In this document: piece by piece, positions 6,385 to 12,845 of the stretch
How positions within the stretch are numbered: the first letter of the stretch is position 1
How the letters are laid out: every line of letters starts with the position of its first letter
Source: Paracoccaceae bacterium
GTDB lineage: Bacteria > Pseudomonadota > Alphaproteobacteria > Rhodobacterales > Rhodobacteraceae
Assembly (NCBI GenBank): GCA_007129775.1
Contig: SKUV01000203.1
Span: 1 to 12,845 of the forward strand
Length of the DNA: 12,845 bases
Direction of reading: 5' to 3'
Made by a program: the position numbers and the translations under genes
The notes under the pieces: model-generated
Databases searched by the model: none
The model's input: the letters and a program-made list of their open reading frames with translations, nothing else
What the model was told of the DNA's origin: nothing

Positions 6385-8895
6385 TCAGGCGAGCTTGCGC
6401 TCCACCTCCTCGCGCTCGAAGATCTCGATAACGTCGCCTTCGCGGATGTCCTCGTAATTCTCGAAAGCCATGCCGCATTCCTGACCGGACTGGACCTCCT
6501 TGACCTCGTCCTTGAAGCGCTTCAGCGTCTTCAGCGTGCCCTCGTGGATCACCACATCGTCGCGCAGCAACCGCACCCCGGCGGAGCGGCGGGCGATGCC
6601 TTCGGTGACCAGACAGCCGGCGACCTTGCCCACGCCCGAGACCTTGAAGACCTCCTTGATCGTGGCATAGCCGATGAAGGTCTCGCGCACCTCTGCCGAC
6701 AGCAGGCCCGAAGCCGCGGCCTTGATGTCGTCCACCAGATCGTAGATCACCGAATAATAGCGGATCTCCACGCCCTTCTGGTTGGCCGAATTACGGGCCG
6801 GCGCGTTGGCGCGGACGTTGAATCCCACGACCGGCGCGCCGGAGGCTTCGGCAAGCCCCACATCGGTTTCGGTGATCGCGCCCACGCCATAGTGCAGGAC
6901 GCGCACGCGCACCTCTTCGTTGCCGATCTTCTCCATCGCCTGCACGATCGCCTCGGCCGAGCCCTGCACATCGGCCTTCACCAGAATGGGCAGTTCGGCC
7001 ACGGATTCGTCGGCCTTGGCCTTGGCCATCAGCTGTTCCAGCGTGGTGGCAGCACCGGCGGCGGCGCGTTTGTCGCGGGCGGCCTGCTGTCGATAGGCGG
7101 CGATCTCGCGCGCCTGCGCCTCTGTCTCGACCACGTTGAGCACGTCACCGGCCTCGGGCGTGCCGTTGAGGCCCAGAACCTCCACCGGAACCGAGGGCCC
7201 GGCCTCGTCCACCCGCGCGCCCTGATCGTTGATCAGCGCGCGGACCTTGCCCCATTGCTCGCCCACGACAAAGATATCGCCCTTGCGCAGCGTGCCGTGC
7301 TGCACGAGCACGGTCGCCACAGGGCCACGGCCCACGTCGAGCTTCGCCTCGATCACCGCGCCCATGGCGGCGCGGCCTGGATTGGCGCTGAGATCGAGCA
7401 GTTCGGCCTGCAGCGCGATATTCTCCAGCAACTCGTCGAGCCCCTGACCGCTGATCGCCGAAACCTCCACATCCAGCACGTCGCCCGACATCTTTTCGAC
7501 CACGACCTCGTGCTGCAGCAGATCGGTGCGCACCTTGTCGGGGGTGGCATCGGGCTTGTCGATCTTGTTGATGGCGACGATCATCGGCACCTCGGCGGCC
7601 TTGGCGTGCTTGATCGCCTCCACCGTCTGGGGCATCACCGCATCGTCGGCGGCCACCACCAGAACCACGATATCGGTCACCTGCGCGCCGCGGGCGCGCA
7701 TGGAGGTGAAGGCCGCGTGGCCCGGCGTGTCGAGGAACGTCAGCACCGCGCCGCTTTCGGTCGTCACCTGATAGGCGCCGATATGCTGGGTGATGCCGCC
7801 GGCCTCGCCCGAGACCACGTTGGTCTTGCGGATCGCATCCAGAAGCGAGGTCTTGCCGTGGTCCACATGGCCCATGATCGTGATGATCGGGGGGCGTGGC
7901 TTCAGGTCTTCGGGCTTGTCTTCGACCTGATCGATCACCTGCTCCACATCGGCATCCGACACCCGCACCGCGCGGTGACCGAATTCCTCGATCACCAGTT
8001 CGGCGGTGTCGGCGTCGATGGTCTGGTTCATCGTGGCCATGACACCCATCTTCATGAGCGACTTGACCACATCGGCCACCCGTTCGGCCATGCGGTTGGC
8101 CAGTTCCTGCACCACGATGGTTTCGGGAAGCTGGACGTCGCGCACCTGCTTTTCGCGGCTCGGGCTCTGGCCCAGAGCCTTTTGCCGGGCGCGTTCCTGC
8201 TTGCGCTTCATCGCCGCAAGGCTGCGCTGGCGGCCGCCCTCACCGGCGAGCGCCTCGTTCAGGGTCAGCTTGCCGCCGCGGCGGCCGCCGCCCTCGCGCG
8301 ACTTCTTGCCGGCGTCTCGGTCGCCCTTGTCGCCGCGATCCTGCGATTTGCGCGGCGCGGCGCTTGGCGCGGGGCGCGCACGTTCGGAGACCGGCGCCGA
8401 GGCGATCGGGTCGGGGGTGGCGGTGCCCGGATCGGCCGCCTTCGGGGCGCGCGCGGCGGCTTCGGCAGCGGCCTTGGCGCGCTCCTCTTCCTCGGCCTTG
8501 GCGCGCAGGGCTTCCTCGCGCTCGCGCTCCTCGCGTTCCTTGGCCTCGATCTCGTCGCGGCGGCGCTGGCGTTCTTCCTCGCGGCGGCGTTCCTCTTCGG
8601 CGCGCTCGCGGGCCTCGTCGGCTTCGCGGGCCTTGGCGGCCTGCAGCGCCTTGAGCCGGCGCTCCATCTCGGAATCGGAGATACCGGCCGGGCGGCGCGA
8701 AGGGTCGCCGGGCTTGGCGACCGTGCGGCCAGCGCCCGCCGCATCCGGCTTTGCGCCACCGGGTTTCGGCACGACCACGCGCTTGCGTTTCGTCTCGACC
8801 ACCACGTTCTTCGTCCGGCCATGGCTGAAGCTCTGCTTCACCTGGCCGGGGGTGCCGCGAAGGCCGAGGGGTTTCTTGCCGTCTGTATCGCTCAT
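6385..8895 (-). CDS. infB: Translation initiation factor IF-2
   Basis: An 836-residue GTPase that places formyl-Met-tRNA on the 30S subunit and promotes subunit joining. The N-terminus (SFSHGRTKNVVVETKRKR, about 22-39) is the alphaproteobacterial IF-2 leader. A highly charged Glu/Arg/Ala region at about 76-148 is probably a long helix or coiled coil. A disordered linker and the IF2_N domain follow. The G domain has GHVDHGKTS at 342-350, GGITQHIGA, DTPGHAAF from 389 and NKID at 443-446. Domains II, III and the fMet-tRNA-binding C-terminal domain are complete. A TTG at 8907 is in frame and touches the upstream stop, but GGAAGGA directly abuts it, so the ATG at 8895 is preferred. No rbfA gene follows: the next gene is pdxJ after a 254-bp gap. 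Confidence 0.97.
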   Translation of the reverse strand: MSDTDGKKPLGLRGTPGQVKQSFSHGRTKNVVVETKRKRVVVPKPGGAKPDAAGAGRTVAKPGDPSRRPAGISDSEMERRLKALQAAKAREADEARERAEEERRREEERQRRRDEIEAKEREEREREEALRAKAEEEERAKAAAEAAARAPKAADPGTATPDPIASAPVSERARPAPSAAPRKSQDRGDKGDRDAGKKSREGGGRRGGKLTLNEALAGEGGRQRSLAAMKRKQERARQKALGQSPSREKQVRDVQLPETIVVQELANRMAERVADVVKSLMKMGVMATMNQTIDADTAELVIEEFGHRAVRVSDADVEQVIDQVEDKPEDLKPRPPIITIMGHVDHGKTSLLDAIRKTNVVSGEAGGITQHIGAYQVTTESGAVLTFLDTPGHAAFTSMRARGAQVTDIVVLVVAADDAVMPQTVEAIKHAKAAEVPMIVAINKIDKPDATPDKVRTDLLQHEVVVEKMSGDVLDVEVSAISGQGLDELLENIALQAELLDLSANPGRAAMGAVIEAKLDVGRGPVATVLVQHGTLRKGDIFVVGEQWGKVRALINDQGARVDEAGPSVPVEVLGLNGTPEAGDVLNVVETEAQAREIAAYRQQAARDKRAAAGAATTLEQLMAKAKADESVAELPILVKADVQGSAEAIVQAMEKIGNEEVRVRVLHYGVGAITETDVGLAEASGAPVVGFNVRANAPARNSANQKGVEIRYYSVIYDLVDDIKAAASGLLSAEVRETFIGYATIKEVFKVSGVGKVAGCLVTEGIARRSAGVRLLRDDVVIHEGTLKTLKRFKDEVKEVQSGQECGMAFENYEDIREGDVIEIFEREEVERKLA

Positions 8896-8903
8896 GCGTT
8901 CCG

Positions 8904-9524
8904 TCAATCCTTCCCGGCGCCATCCGCGCCGACCTGCTCGCGCATACCGGCGAGCCTTGCCGCTTCATCTACAACACGCGATGCGAGACCGCCAGCGGCA
9001 AGCGCGGCATGTATCACATGTTCGCGTCCGAATGCCAAACCCAATTCGGCAGCCGTCAGAACCTGCACCAGACTGTCGGGGCCCGCGGGCGGGCGCAGCC
9101 GCGCCTTGCCCCGTTCGGACCCGTCGGCGGCCTGCAACAGCAGCACCGCCTCGCCCTTCACCAGCCAGTCGCGGACCTTCTCGTATCCCGCGACGGCCTC
9201 GCCCGCCTTTCGCGCAAGCGAGACAAGCTCGATCACGCGCGCGGCCAGCAAATCCTCGACCGTGCCGGCCAGCCCCTCCGGCACCGCGACCGGGGCGCGC
9301 GCCGCCCGGGCGAAAAGCCGTTTGTCCACCGCGCGCGCCAGCGCCGCGCGATCCGCCGCGACCCAGATGCCCCGGCCCGGAAGCCGGCCAAGGACATCTG
9401 GCACGATATCACCCCCGGGCCCGACGACAAAGCGCACCAGCCCGCGCGCCGGCTGCGAGGCGCCGGTGGCGATGCAGCGGCGTTCCGGTTCGCTGCGATC
9501 CTTGCTGCGGCCGCCCCGGCCCAT
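8904..9524 (-). CDS. YlxR (DUF448)/L7Ae-like RNA-binding protein
   Basis: A 206-residue protein with two parts. Residues about 10-85 are a YlxR/DUF448 domain, with the motif ERRCIATG and the loop LPGRGIWV. Residues about 90-195 resemble an L7Ae/L30e-like RNA-binding fold (IELVSLARKAGEAVAGYEKV). In many Firmicutes the two parts are separate genes, ylxR and ylxQ, also between nusA and infB. The fused form is usual in alphaproteobacteria. The protein is probably an RNA or nucleoid-binding regulator linked to translation; its exact role is not settled. The ATG at 9524 follows GGGGG at a spacing of about 6. It lies 38 bp after nusA, and its stop runs into the infB start region. Confidence 0.9.
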   Translation of the reverse strand: MGRGGRSKDRSEPERRCIATGASQPARGLVRFVVGPGGDIVPDVLGRLPGRGIWVAADRAALARAVDKRLFARAARAPVAVPEGLAGTVEDLLAARVIELVSLARKAGEAVAGYEKVRDWLVKGEAVLLLQAADGSERGKARLRPPAGPDSLVQVLTAAELGLAFGREHVIHAALAAGGLASRVVDEAARLAGMREQVGADGAGKD

Positions 9525-9562
9525 GCTTGACCCCCGGTCGTCTTGCCTTGTGTGCGCGCCGG

Positions 9563-11269
9563 TCAGGCCCGCGCCTCCATATCCGCTGCCGTGGCCCCGG
9601 CTTCGGCGGCCTCCGTGTCGGCGCCTTCGGCCTCGGGCTCCAGTTCGGTGGGATCGACCCAGCCGAGCATCACCCGCGCCGTCATCACCATGGTCTGCGC
9701 TTCCTCGAGGCTCACGTCGAAGGGTTCCAGCAGCCCGTCATCCTTGATCCGCTCGCCGTTCTCGGTGGTCCAGCCGCCGGCAAGCTCCCAGTCGGCGCAG
9801 GTGGCGAAATCCTCCAGCGTCTTGACGCCGTCCTTGGCCAGCGCCTCGACCATGTGCGGGGTCAGCCCCTCGAAGGTGATCAGGCTGTCCTCGGCACCCA
9901 ACGCGCGGGCGTTGTCCAGCGCCTTCTGGTTGGCCTCTTCCAGCTTGTCGCGGGCGCGGGCCTGAAGCTCCTCGGCGGTGTCCTCGTCAAAGCCGTCGAT
10001 GGAGAGAAGCTCGTCCTGCTCCACATAGGCGACCTCTTCGAGCGAGGTGAAGCCCTCGGCCACCAGCAGTTGCGCCAGAACCTCGTCCACATCCAGCTGA
10101 TCCATGAAAAGCTGGGTGCGTTCGACGAATTCGGCCTGCCGCCGCTCGCTTTCGTCGGCCTCGGTCATGATGTCGATGTCGAGCCCGGTCAGCTGGCTCG
10201 CCAGCCGCACGTTCTGGCCGCGCCGCCCGATTGCGAGCGAAAGCTGCTCGTCCGGCACCACCACCTCGATGCGCATGGCATCCTCGTCGATCACCACCTT
10301 GGACACCTCCGCCGGCTGCAGCGCGTTCACGAGGAAGGTCGCCTGATCCTCGTTCCACGGGATGATGTCGATCTTTTCGCCCTGAAGCTCGTTCACCACG
10401 GCCTGAACGCGGCTGCCGCGCATGCCCACACAGGCCCCCACCGGGTCGATGGAGCCGTCATAGCTGATCACCGCGATCTTGGCGCGGCTGCCCGGGTCGC
10501 GGGCGACGGCCTTGATCTCGATGATGCCGTCATAGATCTCGGGCACTTCCATCTTGAACAATTCGGCCATGAATTCGGGAGCGGTGCGCGACAGGAAGAC
10601 CTGCGGGCCACGGGCCTCGCGCCGCACATCCTTGATGAAGCAGCGGATCCGGTCATTCGGGCGATAGCTTTCGCGGCCGATCTTGTCGTTGCGGCGCAGG
10701 ATGCCCTCGCCCCGGCCGATATCGACGATGATGTTGCCGTATTCCTCGCGCCGGACGATGCCGTTGATGATGGTGCCGGCGCGGTCCTTGAATTCCTCGT
10801 ACTGGCGGTCGCGTTCGGCCTCGCGGACCTTTTGCAGGATCACCTGCTTGGCGCTCTGGGCAGCGATGCGGCCCATTTCCACGGGGGGGACGGCCTCGCG
10901 CAATTCGTCGCCGATCTGCGGCTCGGTCTCGGTCGGGTCGATGCGGGCGCCGGCGCGCAGCCAGTATTCATCGCGCCCGGGCTTTGCCGGCTTGAAATAG
11001 GGCTTGGCCTGATCGAGCGTGAACTGCGCCTGATAATTCTCCAGCTCTTCCTCATCGACGATGGTGCGCACCCGGGTGAAGGCCGCGCGGCCGGTCTTGC
11101 GGTCGATCGCCACACGGATATCCATTTCGGCGCCATAGCGCGACTTGGCGGCGCGGGCGAGGCTGTCTTCCATCGCCTCGATCACCAGGGCGGGGTCGAT
11201 CATCTTCTCGCGGGCGACGGCCTCGGCGGTCTGCAGAAGCTCCAGCTGGTTGGCACTGGTGATGGCCAT
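9563..11269 (-). CDS. nusA: Transcription termination/antitermination factor NusA
   Basis: A 568-residue RNA polymerase-associated factor that controls pausing, termination and rRNA antitermination. The N-terminal polymerase-binding domain is at 1-130. An S1 domain follows at about 135-200 (GIVRREEYGNIIVDIGRGEG). KH1 contains VGMRGSRVQAV with G282 and G285, and KH2 contains LAIGRRGQNVRLASQ with G348 and G351. Two C-terminal helical repeats lie at about 390-440 and 465-535. The last 25 residues are Ala/Glu-rich. The ATG at 11269 has GGAGGAG 6 bases upstream, lying inside the Glu codons that end rimP, and the rimP stop is 3 bases away. It is the second gene of the operon and presumably coupled to rimP. 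Confidence 0.97.
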   Translation of the reverse strand: MAITSANQLELLQTAEAVAREKMIDPALVIEAMEDSLARAAKSRYGAEMDIRVAIDRKTGRAAFTRVRTIVDEEELENYQAQFTLDQAKPYFKPAKPGRDEYWLRAGARIDPTETEPQIGDELREAVPPVEMGRIAAQSAKQVILQKVREAERDRQYEEFKDRAGTIINGIVRREEYGNIIVDIGRGEGILRRNDKIGRESYRPNDRIRCFIKDVRREARGPQVFLSRTAPEFMAELFKMEVPEIYDGIIEIKAVARDPGSRAKIAVISYDGSIDPVGACVGMRGSRVQAVVNELQGEKIDIIPWNEDQATFLVNALQPAEVSKVVIDEDAMRIEVVVPDEQLSLAIGRRGQNVRLASQLTGLDIDIMTEADESERRQAEFVERTQLFMDQLDVDEVLAQLLVAEGFTSLEEVAYVEQDELLSIDGFDEDTAEELQARARDKLEEANQKALDNARALGAEDSLITFEGLTPHMVEALAKDGVKTLEDFATCADWELAGGWTTENGERIKDDGLLEPFDVSLEEAQTMVMTARVMLGWVDPTELEPEAEGADTEAAEAGATAADMEARA

Positions 11270-11272
11270 GTC

Positions 11273-11863
11273 TCACTCCTCCTCGGAAGCGGTGTCGGTT
11301 TCGGTATCCGTGTCTGTCTCGATCTCGTCGAACTCGTCCTCGTCGATCACGCCGGCGGCCTTGCGCTCGCGCAGGACCTCGGCAATCAACGCGTCGGTCA
11401 GGACCAGCTTGGCATCCGACAGCCAGTCGAATTTCAGCCCGATGGTGCCCTCGGGCAGTTCGATCAGAACCTCGTCACCCTCAGTGCCGGCGAGCACGCC
11501 CTTGAAGCGGCGGCGCCCGTCGATCAGTTCGGTCGTCTCCAGCCGTGCCTCTTGGCCGGCCCATGCCTCGAAATCCTTCAGCCGGGTGAGCGGCCGGTCG
11601 ATCCCGGGTGAGGAGACCTCGAGCACATAGGCGTCCTCGAGCGGGTCCTCCACATCCAGAACCGCCGAGACCGCGGTCGAGATGCGGGCGCATTCATCGA
11701 CCACGATGCCGCCCTCGGGCCGGTCGGCCATGATCTGCAGCACACGGGTCTTGCCGCCCTGCAGCCGCAGCCGCACAAGCTCGAATCCCAGCCCCTCGAT
11801 CATCGGGGTGACGATCTCGGCCAGCCTGCGGTCGATCTGGGTCTTGGCGATGAGGTCGCTCAA
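11273..11863 (-). CDS. rimP: Ribosome maturation factor RimP
   Basis: A 196-residue factor for 30S subunit maturation. The N-terminal alpha/beta domain (about 8-85) includes GFELVRLRL, QIMADRP and VDECARIS. The family signature YVLEVSSPGIDRPL follows, then a C-terminal SH3-like barrel (RFKGVLAG, GLKFDWLSDAKLVLTD). Residues from about 172 to the end form a very acidic tail of alternating Asp, Glu and Thr, beyond the usual domain. The start is TTG at 11863, with GGAGGA 4 bases before it; no in-frame ATG lies near. It is the first gene of the rimP-nusA-ylxR-infB operon, with its promoter about 100 bp upstream and a terminator-like hairpin just before the binding site. Confidence 0.96.
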   Translation of the reverse strand: MSDLIAKTQIDRRLAEIVTPMIEGLGFELVRLRLQGGKTRVLQIMADRPEGGIVVDECARISTAVSAVLDVEDPLEDAYVLEVSSPGIDRPLTRLKDFEAWAGQEARLETTELIDGRRRFKGVLAGTEGDEVLIELPEGTIGLKFDWLSDAKLVLTDALIAEVLRERKAAGVIDEDEFDEIETDTDTETDTASEEE

Positions 11864-11867
11864 GGCA

Positions 11868-11873
11868 TCCTCC
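11868..11873 (-). promoter_or_regulatory. Ribosome binding site fixing the TTG start of rimP
   Basis: GGAGGA on the minus strand lies 4 bases before TTG at 11863. It begins 6 bases after the U-tract of the leader hairpin, so folding of that hairpin or transcript release there would decide whether the site is made. Confidence 0.7.
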
Positions 11874-11879
11874 GAAACG

Positions 11880-11902
11880 AAAAAACGGGCCCGCGGCCCG
11901 TT
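11880..11902 (-). terminator. Terminator-like hairpin in the rimP leader (putative attenuator)
   Basis: Minus strand: AACGGGCC (11902-11895), loop GCG, then GGCCCGTT (11891-11884), a perfect 8-bp stem. A run of six Ts (11885-11880) begins within the stem and continues after it. This is the layout of an intrinsic terminator, placed between the likely promoter and rimP, so it would stop transcription of the whole operon unless bypassed. Terminators read through before rimP/nusA are known in enteric bacteria. Here regulation is inferred. Confidence 0.7.
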
Positions 11903-11958
11903 CGGTCAAGATCGGTGGAGCTTCGGGTGTGGACCCCGAGGCGCCGCTGTTGATGAGG

Positions 11959-11987
11959 CATATACGCCCCTGCCGCAGCGATTGCAA
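11959..11987 (-). promoter_or_regulatory. Likely promoter of the rimP-nusA-infB operon
   Basis: Minus strand: -35 TTGCAA (11987-11982), a 17-base spacer and -10 TATATG (11964-11959). Both match four of six sigma-70 consensus bases at ideal spacing, in otherwise very GC-rich DNA. The predicted start near 11952 gives a leader of about 90 bases containing the hairpin at 11880-11902 and a weaker one (TCGGG/CCCGA, within 11922-11938). Confidence 0.6.
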
Positions 11988-12152
11988 GATGTCGCCGGAC
12001 GACCGCGCGCAGCCCTCTTGCCCCGCGCACAGGCCGCAGGTGTTTGCGGCCGGAGGCGCAGGGGAGGGCAAGGATGGCCGCGGACGGCCGCTGCCCGGGG
12101 CGCTTGCGCCGCATCCCGCTTCATGGCGCCCGCGCCGCCGCCGCGCCCGGCC
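11988..12152. other. Non-coding gap with three short inverted repeats
   Basis: This stretch lies between the rimP promoter and the end of the chimeric gene and shows no convincing gene. Three GC hairpins are present: GGCCGCA/TGCGGCC at 12032-12051 (loop of 6), GGCCG/CGGCC at 12076-12089 and GGCGC/GCGCC at 12099-12110. None has a T-run on either strand. They might help end transcription of the minus-strand gene or be chance in GC-rich DNA. Confidence 0.5.
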
Positions 12153-12668
12153 TCACAAATCCAGCGCGCGCGCCTCGCTCCGCAGGGCATTGGTGATGCG
12201 GACCAGTTCGGCGCTGATCCCCGGCTCGCTCAGGGCGTGGCCGGCCAGCGGGACCATCCGCAGCCGGCCCTGCGGCCATGCTTCGGCCAGCGCCCATGCC
12301 GTGCCGGGCGGGCAGATCATGTCATAACGGCCCTGCACGATATCGCCCGGCACATGGGCGATATCGCCCATCCGCGCGAGAATCTGGCCGTCGAATTCCA
12401 GAAAGCCGTCATTGACGATGAAGCTGTTGCCGTAGGGATTGACGCCATAATCGGCCCAGGAGAGGGCGTTGGTGTCGAAATGGCCCGGCTTGAGCACATT
12501 GCCCATCGGACCGATTGGCGGGGCGACTCCGTCCGACCAGGCTTCGAAAGCTATGTTGAAGATCATCGCGGCCCGCTTGCCGCCCGGCCAGCGAAACGCG
12601 TCGGACGCGCGCAGGACGCGGACCGGACGGAGGCTGTCGGGTGCGGCGTCAAACTGGGAGTCAGGCAT
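12153..12668 (-). pseudogene. Chimeric remnant: polysaccharide deacetylase start fused to proline iminopeptidase end
   Basis: A 171-residue open frame made of two unrelated parts. Residues 1 to about 80 match the beginning of a polysaccharide deacetylase-family protein (AFRWPGGKRAAMIFNIAFEAWSDG, then IGPMGN and SWADYG). Residues from about 83 match the C-terminal third of proline iminopeptidase, an alpha/beta hydrolase. That part includes NDGFLEFDGQIL, IPGDIVQGRYD-like text with the catalytic Asp at D116, and AGHALSEP with the catalytic His at H144. The nucleophile serine elbow and most of the hydrolase fold are missing, as is most of the deacetylase barrel, so neither activity is expected. 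The ATG at 12668 has GGAGG 10 bases upstream; the frame also continues to 12755. A single deletion between two neighbouring same-strand genes would explain it. Family recognition is from memory and the junction is approximate (about 12420-12445). Confidence 0.75.
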
Positions 12669-12726
12669 GGTGGATGGACCTCCGGGCGGCCGTGAGCGCG
12701 GGTCGCGCAGGATGCGGCGGCAGATG

Positions 12727-12755
12727 CTTGTAGCAGTCCGGGCCCGGATCGGCAA
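12727..12755 (-). promoter_or_regulatory. Possible promoter of the chimeric gene, with a palindrome in its spacer
   Basis: Minus strand: TTGCCG (12755-12750), 17 bases, then TACAAG (12732-12727), about 60 bases before the ATG at 12668. The spacer contains a 12-bp perfect palindrome, TCCGGGCCCGGA (12737-12748), which could be an operator. Both hexamers are only fair matches. Confidence 0.4.
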
Positions 12756-12762
12756 AGCGGGC

Positions 12763-12790
12763 TTGATTGCCGCCCGCGGCGCCCGATATG
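12763..12790 (+). promoter_or_regulatory. Possible promoter of the divergent gene at 12797
   Basis: TTGATT (12763-12768), a 16-base spacer, then GATATG (12785-12790). The -10 resembles the TATATG proposed for rimP. Transcription would begin around 12796-12798, at or next to the ATG, so the message may have no leader. Confidence 0.4.
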
Positions 12791-12796
12791 GGGAGC

Positions 12797-12845
12797 ATGA
12801 GAGATATTCTTGCGCTTCTGGCGTTCGTCGCCGCGGTCGTGCTCG
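12797..12845 (+). CDS. N-terminus of an exported or membrane protein (partial)
   Basis: Only 16 codons are inside the window: MRDILALLAFVAAVVL. A short charged start followed by a run of hydrophobic residues fits a signal peptide or first membrane helix, but no family can be assigned. An in-frame ATG at 12788 would add three residues, yet it overlaps the proposed -10 element. GGGGAG sits too close to the ATG at 12797 (one base) to be a normal binding site, which fits either leaderless translation or a misplaced start. The gene diverges from the chimeric remnant. Confidence 0.5.
   Translation, partial: MRDILALLAFVAAVVL

Noticed and set aside
6385..8670. Internal start sites in infB giving shorter IF-2 forms, as in E. 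coli
   Set aside because: In-frame Met codons exist (residues 77 and 229), but no strong ribosome binding site was seen before them, so I cannot support them.
6544..9747. A very long plus-strand open frame (over 1000 codons) opposite infB and the YlxR-like gene
   Set aside because: It is antisense to well-identified genes and reads as low-complexity His/Gly/Leu/Arg-rich sequence. Long antisense frames are expected in GC-rich DNA with biased third positions.
8006..11611. A 1200-codon plus-strand open frame opposite infB, nusA and rimP
   Set aside because: It is antisense to conserved genes, shows no domain and has a composition that follows the complementary codons. The same explanation applies to the long frames at 2411-3460, 3993-5639 and 5456-6457.
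11860..11868. A Met-Pro-stop mini-ORF (ATG CCT TGA) overlapping the rimP start
   Set aside because: The ATG is part of the ribosome binding site itself (GGAGGATG), so it has no site of its own and is probably incidental.
11903..11958. A tRNA-fMet gene before rimP, as in enteric bacteria
   Set aside because: A GCTCCACCGA stretch looked like a tRNA 3' end, but there is no matching acceptor stem, anticodon arm or T-loop, and the region is too short.
12153..12668. An intact small alpha/beta hydrolase or deacetylase
   Set aside because: The nucleophile serine elbow of the hydrolase and most of the deacetylase barrel are absent, so an active enzyme of either family is unlikely.
1..12845. CRISPR array, insertion sequence, prophage, toxin-antitoxin or defence genes
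   Set aside because: No regularly spaced repeats, transposase-like proteins, terminal inverted repeats or defence-type domains were recognised in any plausible frame.

Overview
The window is GC-rich and looks like the chromosome of an alphaproteobacterium, most likely of the Rhodobacteraceae (Rhodobacter/Paracoccus/Roseobacter relatives). The support is gene order and protein style: pdxJ-acpS-lepB-rnc-era followed by a DUF1491 gene, rimP-nusA-(YlxR/L7Ae-like gene)-infB, and an IF-2 and signal peptidase I whose sequences resemble those of that family. No tRNA, rRNA, CRISPR array, insertion sequence or phage gene was recognised.

Layout. Positions 1-2112 (+ strand) hold the last 45 codons of a solute-binding protein and two Dpp/Opp-type ABC permeases. 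This unit meets head-on, across 20 bp, a tight minus-strand operon (6130 to 2133) read as pdxJ, acpS, lepB, rnc, era, DUF1491. Several of its genes overlap by 4 bp and start at GTG or TTG. About 250 bp of non-coding DNA separates it from a second minus-strand operon (11863 to 6385) read as rimP, nusA, ylxR/L7Ae-like and infB. That operon has a convincing promoter near 11959-11987 and, just before rimP, a strong terminator-like hairpin with a U-tract, which suggests attenuation. At the right end a minus-strand ORF (12668-12153) appears to be an in-frame chimera: the start of a polysaccharide deacetylase joined to the last third of a proline iminopeptidase. A divergent gene begins at 12797 and runs out of the window.

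The genes together. The two central operons are core housekeeping: ribosome assembly (RimP, Era), transcription elongation and termination (NusA), RNA processing (RNase III), translation initiation (IF-2), protein export (signal peptidase I), fatty-acid carrier-protein activation (AcpS) and vitamin B6 synthesis (PdxJ). The left end is a nutrient-uptake transporter, probably for peptides. I found no clear new defence or mobile system. The most unusual items are the chimeric gene and the rimP leader terminator.
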